Source of the DNA: a bacterium HR39
GTDB taxonomy: Bacteria; Pseudomonadota; Alphaproteobacteria; Geminicoccales; Geminicoccaceae
Direction: 5' to 3'
Length of the DNA stretch: 5,250 bases
Assembly (NCBI GenBank): GCA_002898955.1
Contig: BEIP01000131.1
Span: 1 to 5,250 of the forward strand
Made by a program: the position numbers and the translations under genes. Below, piece after piece: positions 1 through 5,249 of the stretch (its first letter is position 1; every line of letters starts with the position of its first letter). A model generated the notes under the pieces. That model made no database searches, was not told the DNA's origin, and saw only the letters and a program-made list of their open reading frames with translations.

Positions 1-2
1 GT

Positions 3-902
3 CTGGATGTGGTGCTGCGCGGACCGCCGGATCTCGCCGCCCACACCCAGGACCTCGCGCGCCTGCCGGTGGTGCTGCCGGACGGGACGGTGGTGGAGGC
101 GGGCGGGCTCGCCGACGTGGGGCTATGGGCCGGGCCGGTGGAGATCCGCCGCATCGACCGGGCGCGCACCGTCAGCCTCGAGATCCGCCCGCCGGCCGAC
201 GTGCCGCTGGAGACGGCCATGCGGCTCCTCGAGGAGCGGGTGATCGCGCCGCTTGCCGCCGAGGGGCTGCCGGAGGGCGTCGCCATGCGCCTTTCGGGCA
301 CCGCCGACCGGCTGGCGGAGACCTTCCGGGCACTGCGGACGGACCTGCTGCTGGCCGTGGCCATCGTCTTCCTCGCCATGGCGGCGAGCTTCGAGAGCCT
401 GCGCATTCCGCTCGCGGTGATGGTGGCGGTGCCGCTGGGCGCGGCGGGCGGCGTGATCGGGCTCGTGCTGGTGGACCGGTTCGTCCACCCCCAGCCCCTC
501 GACATGCTCACCATGCTCGGCTTCGTGATCCTGGTGGGCGTGGTGGTGAACAACGCCATCCTGCTGGCCGACCGGGTGCAGCGGCGGCTCGCGGAGCCCG
601 GGGTCGAGCTGCGCGAGGCGCTGGGCGGGGCGGTGCGCGATCGCCTGCGCACCATCTTCATGACCACGCTCACCAGCGTCTTCGGCATGCTGCCGCTGGT
701 GGTGGCGCCGGGAGCCGGATCCGAACTCTACCGTGGCATCGGCGCGGTGGTGGTGGGCGGCCTCGCCCTCTCCTCGGTGTTCGTGCTGTTCACCGTCCCG
801 CCGCTGCTCAATCTCGTGCTGCCCCGGCGGGTGCGGGCGGAAGAGCCCGCGGCAGCCCCGGAGCCGGCCGGTGCCGCCGGCGCCGGGGCCACCGGCCGCT
901 GA
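3..902 (+). CDS. RND-family efflux pump, inner-membrane subunit (C-terminal part only)
   Basis: This is the 3' end of an RND (resistance-nodulation-division) transporter, a proton-driven inner-membrane pump. The reading frame is open from the left edge, so the start lies outside the window; 299 residues are visible of a family usually ~1000-1050 long. Numbering from the first visible codon, residues 1-105 are the end of the second periplasmic porter/docking region, including the typical IRRIDRARTVSLEI stretch. About five membrane segments follow (roughly 113-130, 136-157, 168-190, 217-235, 246-270), matching TM8-TM12. TM10 carries the family signature GVVVNNAILLAD (179-190), and TM12 shows GGLALSSVFVLFTVPPLL. 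The tail after residue 278 is Ala/Pro/Gly-rich and looks disordered. The family is clear. The subclass (drug/HAE-1 versus metal/HME) and substrate are not, because the TM4 charged residues and porter pocket are missing. Partner membrane-fusion and outer-membrane genes, if present, would lie to the left. It converges on the DUF2059 gene. Confidence 0.93.
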   Translation: MDVVLRGPPDLAAHTQDLARLPVVLPDGTVVEAGGLADVGLWAGPVEIRRIDRARTVSLEIRPPADVPLETAMRLLEERVIAPLAAEGLPEGVAMRLSGTADRLAETFRALRTDLLLAVAIVFLAMAASFESLRIPLAVMVAVPLGAAGGVIGLVLVDRFVHPQPLDMLTMLGFVILVGVVVNNAILLADRVQRRLAEPGVELREALGGAVRDRLRTIFMTTLTSVFGMLPLVVAPGAGSELYRGIGAVVVGGLALSSVFVLFTVPPLLNLVLPRRVRAEEPAAAPEPAGAAGAGATGR

Positions 903-907
903 GGGAC

Positions 908-935
908 GCACGCCGGCGACCGCCCGCCGGCATGC
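908..935. terminator. GC-rich hairpin between convergent genes, candidate bidirectional terminator
   Basis: A perfect 7-bp inverted repeat, GCCGGCG (912-918) and CGCCGGC (925-931), surrounds a 6-nt loop. The stem extends by three more pairs (908-910 with 933-935) after one C/A mismatch, giving about ten pairs. It lies 5 nt after the RND stop and 15 nt after the DUF2059 stop, filling most of the 48-bp convergent gap. There is no T-tract on either side, so it is not a classical intrinsic terminator. In very GC-rich genomes such hairpins may still act as terminators or protect 3' ends. The structure is directly visible; the function is inferred. Confidence 0.5.
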
Positions 936-950
936 CCCGACTGCGCGGCT

Positions 951-2021
951 TCACCCGCCGCCGGGAATGCGCAGCGGCAGGCCCTGGTCGCCCTTCACCG
1001 CTCCCTGCTCCATCCCGTCGCCGCCCTGCGGCTGCGCCCCCTCCCCGCCATCCTCCATCAGCTTCTGAAGCTCCTGCTCGAGTGCCTGGAGCTCGCGCTG
1101 GACCTGCGGATCCTCGGAGCGCTCGCCGATGCGCTGCATGACCAGCGGCATGACGTTGGCGGTGAACACCGGCATCCTGCCGCCGATGCGCCGGCCGACG
1201 TCCGAAGCGTAGAACTCGGCGAGCGCCTGCAGCTCCTCGGCGGTGAAGTGCTCGACCAGCGCATCCTCCAGGGTCTTCTTCAGCCATTCGCGGCCCACCA
1301 GCAGGTCCAGGACCCGGGCGAAACGCTGCGCCACCTCGGGACGCCGGACCTGATCCGGGGAGGCGACGAGCAGCGACTGCGCCGTCTGGTCGAGCATCTG
1401 CTGCCACATGGACTCGAAGCCGAAGACCTCGAGATAGGTCCGCGCGGCCTGCCGCCGCGCCTCGGGCGTGTCGGCCACCGGAGCGGGCACGGCTCCCCCG
1501 CCGGGTCCGGCCGCGGCGCCGGCGGGCGGCGGGGGCGCGGCGGCGAAGAGGGCCGCGAGCTGCGGATCCTCGGCGGCCGGCTTCCATGCCGGCCAGCCCT
1601 GGCGCCAGACCATGGTCTGGGGCCCGATGCGACCTTCGCGGACCATCCGCTCCACCTCGCCCGCGGCGAGCGGACCGCGCGGCTGGCCGCCCTCCGCGAC
1701 CCAGACCCGCCCCAGCAACCCGGCGAATTCCTGCACCTCGCCGAGCGGCGTCCATCCCGCCATGCCCGGCTTCCAGACCAGCGCGTCCGCGCCGAGCTGC
1801 CCAGCGGCGATGCGCCGGCGCACCTCGTCGACCGGAAGCGGCCCTTCCTGGCGGCCGCCCACGGCGATCCACACCTGCTCCGCGGCGGACTGGCCGGGAA
1901 GCGGGGGCGGCACGCCCGTGCCCGGCGGCGGTGGCGGCATCTCCGCGCGGGCCGACGCGGCGCCCGCGAGCGCGATGACGAGGCCGACGAGCGCAGGGCG
2001 GATCCTTCCTCTCACCCGCAT
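951..2021 (-). CDS. Exported protein with two GYF_2 (DUF4339) repeats and a DUF2059 domain
   Basis: A 356-residue protein of unknown function, probably periplasmic. Residues 1-26 form a classical signal peptide: Arg-rich start, hydrophobic core LVGLVIALAG, and likely cleavage after SARA. A Pro-rich spacer follows. Two tandem GYF_2-like repeats lie at ~50-103 and ~106-160; each has a GPL motif (GPLPVDEV; GPLAAGEV), then LVWKPGMAGW or MVWRQGWPAW. Residues 161-184 are a Pro/Ala/Gly linker. A DUF2059 domain lies at ~190-296, with its hallmark FTAEELQALAEFYASDVG (259-276). The tail contains a short amphipathic, Gln/Glu/Leu-rich helix (~304-323) and then low complexity. The ATG at 2021 was chosen because GGAGGG lies 4 nt upstream and the signal peptide starts there; in-frame ATGs at 2033 and 2126 would bury the signal sequence. 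It is separated by 181 bp from the gene upstream on the same strand, so it is probably transcribed on its own. GYF_2 modules are thought to bind protein or peptide partners; no enzymatic residues are apparent. Confidence 0.85.
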   Translation of the reverse strand: MRVRGRIRPALVGLVIALAGAASARAEMPPPPPGTGVPPPLPGQSAAEQVWIAVGGRQEGPLPVDEVRRRIAAGQLGADALVWKPGMAGWTPLGEVQEFAGLLGRVWVAEGGQPRGPLAAGEVERMVREGRIGPQTMVWRQGWPAWKPAAEDPQLAALFAAAPPPPAGAAAGPGGGAVPAPVADTPEARRQAARTYLEVFGFESMWQQMLDQTAQSLLVASPDQVRRPEVAQRFARVLDLLVGREWLKKTLEDALVEHFTAEELQALAEFYASDVGRRIGGRMPVFTANVMPLVMQRIGERSEDPQVQRELQALEQELQKLMEDGGEGAQPQGGDGMEQGAVKGDQGLPLRIPGGG

Positions 2022-2025
2022 GGCA

Positions 2026-2031
2026 CCCTCC
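2026..2031 (-). promoter_or_regulatory. Ribosome binding site of the GYF_2/DUF2059 gene
   Basis: The minus strand reads GGAGGG followed by TGCC and then ATG at 2021. This strong Shine-Dalgarno match decides the start codon. It overlaps the in-frame ATG at 2033, which makes that upstream ATG an unlikely start. Confidence 0.7.
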
Positions 2032-2041
2032 ATCCCCGACC

Positions 2042-2061
2042 GACGTCCCGGACAGGACGTC
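2042..2061. repeat. Perfect 7-bp inverted repeat (also a direct repeat) upstream of the GYF_2/DUF2059 gene
   Basis: GACGTCC (2042-2048) and GGACGTC (2055-2061) are exact reverse complements separated by 6 nt. Because GACGTC is itself palindromic, the same region is also a 9-base direct repeat, GACGTCCCG, at 2042-2050 and 2056-2064 (14-bp period). It ends about 10 nt upstream of the ribosome binding site of the gene starting at 2021. In the transcript it could fold into a hairpin; in DNA it could be a repressor operator. The symmetry is seen in the sequence; either role is inference. Confidence 0.4.
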
Positions 2062-2076
2062 CCGACCCTCGACGGA

Positions 2077-2106
2077 ATCCTGGCCACGGCACCGGCCGCG
2101 TGGCAA
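2077..2106 (-). promoter_or_regulatory. Weak candidate sigma-70-type promoter for the GYF_2/DUF2059 gene
   Basis: On the minus strand TTGCCA (2106-2101) resembles a -35 box. It is followed after 18 nt by CAGGAT (2082-2077), a poor -10 match with the A, A and T at positions 2, 5 and 6. Transcription would begin near 2070, giving a ~50-nt leader containing the inverted repeat at 2042-2061. The placement in the only long non-coding gap is sensible, but the -10 box is weak and a GC-rich genome gives many chance matches. Confidence 0.22.
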
Positions 2107-2126
2107 GTCCGTTCGTCCGGGAACAT

Positions 2127-2146
2127 CGCCGGGTCGTACCCGGGCG
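2127..2146 (-). terminator. Candidate terminator hairpin after the GNAT-deacetylase-GNAT gene
   Basis: CCGGGT (2129-2134) and ACCCGG (2138-2143) form a perfect 6-bp stem with a 3-nt loop. Two further pairs are possible past a one-base bulge. It lies 57 nt beyond the stop codon at 2203 and upstream of the candidate promoter of the next gene, a plausible position for an operon end. No T-tract follows on the minus strand, so the call is tentative. Confidence 0.27.
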
Positions 2147-2202
2147 CGGGAGACGGAGCGGGCCGCGCCCTCCACCCCCGCCGCGACGACGGCCCCCGCA
2201 GT

Positions 2203-4515
2203 TCACCGGGCGCGCCGGCCCGGCCGCTCTTCGGTCACGAGGTCCTTCACGTAGACGACCTTGTGATCGCCGGGAGCGTAGAAGTCCTCAAGCACCGCCG
2301 CCCGCCCGCAGCCCATGCCCTCGTAGAAGCGCCGCACGTGGCGGTAGGGTTCGGTGGAGGAGGTCTCGATGTAGAGGCGGCCCCCGCCCATGGCCGCCAC
2401 CCGCCGCTCCACCTCGGCGAACAGCAGCCGTCCCACGCCACGCCGCTGCCAGCGCGGATCCACGGCGATCCAGTAGAGGTCGAAGCGGCCCTCCGTGCCC
2501 TGGATGGGCCCGAAGCAGGCGTAGCCGGCGAGCAGGCCGTCGCTGTCGGCGAACAGGAAGTGGTAGCCCGAGGCCTCCATGCCGCGTTCGGCCGCCTCGC
2601 GCACCAGCTCCACCGCCACCTCGATCTCCGCCGGGCGGAAGTTGCCGCAGGCGGCGACCAGTGCCCGCACCCGCATGTCGTCACCCGGCAGCAGGTGGTC
2701 GCGCAGCGAGACCTCCGCCCTGCGGGGGGGCGCGGGCCCTCGTGCCGCCGCCCGCCGCCGTGCGAGGCGGCCGCGGGCCACCTGCACCCCCGCGGCGAAG
2801 CCGAGGAAGAAGTTGCGGGCGTTGGTGCCGAGCGTGCGGATGCGATAGCCGCCCTCCTGGACGATCAGCGTCGGCAGGCCCAGAGCTCCGATGGCGTGGC
2901 CCATGCGGAAGAAGTCGCGCGCTCCGAGCGGCCAGGTGCCGGTGGGATCACCCCTGGCCGTGTCGAAGCCGAGGGCCAGCACCAGATAGCGCGGCTCGAA
3001 GCGCTCGATGCGGCGCAGCGCCTCGTCCAGCCGTTCGTGCCAGCGCTCGGCCTCGATGGTCTCCGGCAGGGTGAGGTTGTGGTTGAACCCGACGCCCGGG
3101 CCGATCCCCGTCTCGTCGGGAAAGCCGGTAAAATAGGGATAGGCGAAGGACGGGTGGCCGTGGATGGAGACGGTCAGCACGTCGTTGCGGTGGTAGAAGA
3201 TGTCCTGCTGGCCGTTGCCGTGGTGGTAGTCCACGTCGAGGATGGCAACCCGCCCGTAGGCGGAGAGGTGATGGGCGGCGATGGCCGCGTTGCAGAAATA
3301 GCAGAAGCCGCCGAAGGCGGCGCGCTCGGCGTGGTGGCCGGGCGGGCGGACCAGGGCGTAGGCGAAGGGCGAGCCCTCGAGGATCAGGTCGGCCGCGGTC
3401 ATCGCGCAGTCCACCCCGGCCCGGGCCGCCCGCCACGCGCGCAGGTTCACCGGGGTGAAGGTGTCGATGCACCAGTAGCCGGCGAGCACCGAGCGCTCGC
3501 GTGGCGGCCGCGCCCGGTTGCGCAGCGGGAAGACGTAGGGGTAGAGCATGCGCTCCTCGCCCACCTCGCGGCTCGCCCGCTCGAGGAAGTCGACCATGCG
3601 CCCGTCGTGCACCGCGCGGATGTGGCGCTCGCCGTAGTGGCGTGCCTCGACCCGCTCGAACAGGCCGGTCGGCTCGATGCCGGCGAGGATGGAGCGGATG
3701 CGCACCGGCGCTTCCACATAGCCGCGGTCGGGGACGTGGTGGATCTGGTGTCGGGCGTCGACGACGAGCGGGATGCGCTCGCGCAGCGGCCCGCGCGGCA
3801 CCACCGGCACCGGCTCGCGCCGGCGGGGGTAGCGCGGCTCGCGCAGCCGCACCGGATCGTCCCGGAAGGACTCCACCACCATGTCGATGTAGCCGGGCGG
3901 ACAGCGGTCCCCGTACTTGCGCTCGAGGATGGCGCGCACGATGGCCCGCGCCTCCTCGCGCGAGGGCAGCCGGTCGCGGCCGAGCGGATCGAGCACCAGA
4001 TACGGCGGGCAGGTGTCGCCGGGCGAGAGCGGGGTCTCGTACTTCGTCCCGACGATGGGGCGGGCCCCGAAGCGCTCGTAGAAGGCGAGGCGCCGGCGGT
4101 TCTCCTCGAGCATCCGCGGGTCGGGACACAGGGCCGGATCGTCCGGCAGGGCCTCGAGGAACAGGCCGATGGCACCGAGCGCCCGCGCCTCCTCCCGCAC
4201 CCGCTCGTAGAGCGCGGTGCCGATGCCGCGGCCGGCGCGCCCGGGGGCGGTGGCGAGGGCGTCGAGGAAGCAGAAGTCCAGATCGGGCGCGTGGAGAAGC
4301 ACCGCCACACCCTGCACCCGCCCCTGCGCGTCCTCGGCGACGAAGACGATGGTGCGGAAGCGCTTCAGGAAGGGGTTGCGCAGCCGCTCGGGCAGCGCCG
4401 CGATCTCCTCCTCGGGCATGCCCGGGAAGCGCTCCCGCAGGATCTGCCGCGCCTCGGCCAGCGCCTGGCGGTTGGCCGGGGTGGTGTCGTCCTCGATGCG
4501 CCGGATGCGGATCAT
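2203..4515 (-). CDS. GNAT acetyltransferase - HDAC/acetylpolyamine amidohydrolase-like deacetylase - GNAT acetyltransferase fusion
   Basis: A 770-residue, probably cytoplasmic protein with no signal peptide. Residues ~1-165 are a GNAT fold; its CoA-loop motif is AGRGIG (94-99), with the usual first Gln/Arg replaced by Ala. Residues ~166-245 are an unassigned linker-like segment. Residues ~247-580 are a zinc-dependent deacetylase of the HDAC/AcuC/acetylpolyamine amidohydrolase (APAH) superfamily. It has PPGHH (tandem catalytic His394-His395), DVDYHHGNG (Zn ligands Asp429 and His431), GFDTARGDP (third ligand Asp518) and EGGY (transition-state Tyr557). The DIFY segment and the HGHPSFAYPYFTGFPDE loop favour the polyamine-deacetylase branch. 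Residues ~601-760 are a second GNAT with a canonical QRRGVG (690-695), DLYWIAV and the terminal DFYAPGDHKVVYVKDL. The frame is continuous and no start codon lies at the second GNAT's natural boundary, supporting a true fusion. The ATG at 4515 overlaps the ligase stop and has GGAGG 10 nt upstream. Expected chemistry is removal of acyl groups from amines and transfer of acyl groups from acyl-CoA; the substrate is unknown. Confidence 0.9.
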   Translation of the reverse strand: MIRIRRIEDDTTPANRQALAEARQILRERFPGMPEEEIAALPERLRNPFLKRFRTIVFVAEDAQGRVQGVAVLLHAPDLDFCFLDALATAPGRAGRGIGTALYERVREEARALGAIGLFLEALPDDPALCPDPRMLEENRRRLAFYERFGARPIVGTKYETPLSPGDTCPPYLVLDPLGRDRLPSREEARAIVRAILERKYGDRCPPGYIDMVVESFRDDPVRLREPRYPRRREPVPVVPRGPLRERIPLVVDARHQIHHVPDRGYVEAPVRIRSILAGIEPTGLFERVEARHYGERHIRAVHDGRMVDFLERASREVGEERMLYPYVFPLRNRARPPRERSVLAGYWCIDTFTPVNLRAWRAARAGVDCAMTAADLILEGSPFAYALVRPPGHHAERAAFGGFCYFCNAAIAAHHLSAYGRVAILDVDYHHGNGQQDIFYHRNDVLTVSIHGHPSFAYPYFTGFPDETGIGPGVGFNHNLTLPETIEAERWHERLDEALRRIERFEPRYLVLALGFDTARGDPTGTWPLGARDFFRMGHAIGALGLPTLIVQEGGYRIRTLGTNARNFFLGFAAGVQVARGRLARRRAAARGPAPPRRAEVSLRDHLLPGDDMRVRALVAACGNFRPAEIEVAVELVREAAERGMEASGYHFLFADSDGLLAGYACFGPIQGTEGRFDLYWIAVDPRWQRRGVGRLLFAEVERRVAAMGGGRLYIETSSTEPYRHVRRFYEGMGCGRAAVLEDFYAPGDHKVVYVKDLVTEERPGRRAR
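2724..2730 (-). repeat. C7 homopolymer in the linker joining deacetylase and second GNAT
   Basis: Seven identical bases (G on the plus strand, C in the coding strand) encode part of the Pro-rich linker around residues 595-597 of the fusion protein. Gaining one base here would end the deacetylase frame at a TGA at 2681-2683, five bases before the in-frame ATG at 2676. The tract therefore decides whether the second GNAT is fused, and it is a place where slippage or a read error would matter. Confidence 0.6.
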
Positions 4516-4530
4516 CGCAGGGCCGCCTCC
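4512..4530 (-). promoter_or_regulatory. Stop/start overlap (ATGA) with internal ribosome binding site, translational coupling
   Basis: The ATP-grasp gene ends with TGA at 4514-4512, and the fusion gene begins with ATG at 4515-4513, sharing 4 nt. GGAGG (minus strand, 4530-4526) sits 10 nt before the ATG, inside the end of the ligase gene. This arrangement indicates co-transcription and probably translational coupling, so the two products are likely made together. Confidence 0.8.
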
Positions 4531-5249
4531 AGGATGTGGCGCATCACCTCGACCGGCGTGAGGCCGGCCCGGGCCGCCGCGGCGAGGAAGCCGGCATCGG
4601 GCGCGAGGCTGGGATTGGCGTTGATCTCGAGCACGTAGGGCCGCCCTTCCGCGTCCACCCGCAGGTCGATGCGGGCGTAACCGGAGAGCTCGAACAGCCG
4701 CCAGCAGCGAAGCGCGATGGCGGCGAGCCGGTTGAAGAGCTCCGGCTCGCGCGCCGGATCCAGGAAGACGCGCGGGGTGTTGCGGTAGGCGAAGGACTCG
4801 GGCCGCCACTTGGCGTCGTAGCCGACGATGCGCGGCATGCCCGGCGGGAAGGCGGAGAAGTCGATCTCCGCCGGCGGCAGCAGCCGCGGCCGGCCATCCA
4901 CCTCGAGCAGCGACAGGTTGAACTCCCGCCCCTCCACGTAGCGCTCGGCGAACACCGCACGGCCGCGCCGGGCGAGCTCGGCCGCCACCCGCGGCGCGTC
5001 CACCACCGCCGCCTCGTCGATCCCGACCGAGGCGTCCTCGAAGCGCGGCTTGAGGATCCAGCGGCCCGCCGGCACCCGCTCGGCCGCCGCCGTGACCCAG
5101 TCGGGCGTCGGCAGGTCGTGGCGCCGCAGCAGGCGCTTGGTGAGCAGCTTGTCGGTGGTGACGGCGAGGGCGGTGCCGCGCGCGCCGGTGAAGGGCACGC
5201 CGAGCGCCTCGAGCACCCAGGCCACCAGCGGCACGAGGCGGCCGTGGCC
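4512..5249 (-). CDS. D-alanine-D-alanine-ligase-like ATP-grasp enzyme (C-terminal part, 5' end outside window)
   Basis: The frame is open to the right edge; 245 residues are visible, so roughly the first 60-100 residues of a Ddl-sized protein (~300-350) are missing. Numbering from the Val codon at 5234: DKLLTKRLLRRHDLPTPDW (28-46) is the ATP-grasp entry segment, LKPRFEDASVGID (61-73) the lysine and flexible ATP-binding loop, and AERYVEGREFNLSLL (96-110) the adenine/hinge region. RIDLRVDAEGRPYVLEINANPSL (188-210) carries the Mg-binding Asp190, Glu203 and Asn205. These enzymes activate a carboxylate as acyl phosphate using ATP and join it to an amine. The end motif is NANPSL rather than the NTMPG expected of true D-Ala-D-Ala ligases, and the central EIDFSAFP...YDAKW segment is also distinctive. 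It is therefore probably a Ddl relative with another amino-acid or amine substrate, not the cell-wall enzyme. GTG at 5234 is not the start: upstream in-frame GHGRL continues the domain. It is coupled to the downstream fusion gene. Confidence 0.88.
   Translation of the reverse strand, partial: GHGRLVPLVAWVLEALGVPFTGARGTALAVTTDKLLTKRLLRRHDLPTPDWVTAAAERVPAGRWILKPRFEDASVGIDEAAVVDAPRVAAELARRGRAVFAERYVEGREFNLSLLEVDGRPRLLPPAEIDFSAFPPGMPRIVGYDAKWRPESFAYRNTPRVFLDPAREPELFNRLAAIALRCWRLFELSGYARIDLRVDAEGRPYVLEINANPSLAPDAGFLAAAARAGLTPVEVMRHILEAALR

Noticed and set aside
2022..2126. N-terminal extension of the DUF2059 protein to ATG 2126 or ATG 2033
   Set aside because: It would place the signal peptide internally, and the strong ribosome binding site directly precedes ATG 2021.
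808..2175. 455-codon minus-strand frame overlapping the DUF2059 gene
   Set aside because: Same strand but another frame from the GYF_2/DUF2059 protein; Arg/Gly/Ala-rich translation without domains, running into the RND gene's 3' end.
2203..2676. Separate stand-alone GNAT gene starting at ATG 2676
   Set aside because: A weak GGTGA lies upstream, but this start would remove the first strand of the GNAT fold (EVSLRDHLLPGDD), and the frame is continuous with the deacetylase. Kept only as a possible secondary product.
1248..3074. Second long plus-strand open frame (608 codons)
   Set aside because: Pro/Arg-rich composition, no motifs, crosses two minus-strand genes and the gap between them; a GC shadow frame.
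1468..4638. Very long plus-strand open frame (1056 codons) antisense to the fusion gene and part of the DUF2059 gene
   Set aside because: Its translation is low-complexity Arg/Ala/Gly/His-rich with no recognisable domain. It mirrors strongly supported genes on the minus strand and is expected where high GC removes stop codons.
4516..4809. N-terminal extension of the fusion protein by 98 residues
   Set aside because: The extension overlaps the conserved ATP-grasp catalytic end in another frame and reads as Arg/Pro/Gly-rich noise. The GNAT begins naturally at MIRIRRIEDD with an ATGA overlap and a Shine-Dalgarno.
2203..5249. N-acetylglutaminylglutamine amide (NAGGN) osmolyte cassette
   Set aside because: That system uses a GNAT/ATP-grasp fusion with an asparagine-synthetase homologue and a peptidase. 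Here the ATP-grasp is a separate gene, a deacetylase is present, and no asparagine synthetase is seen. Only the chemical logic is similar.
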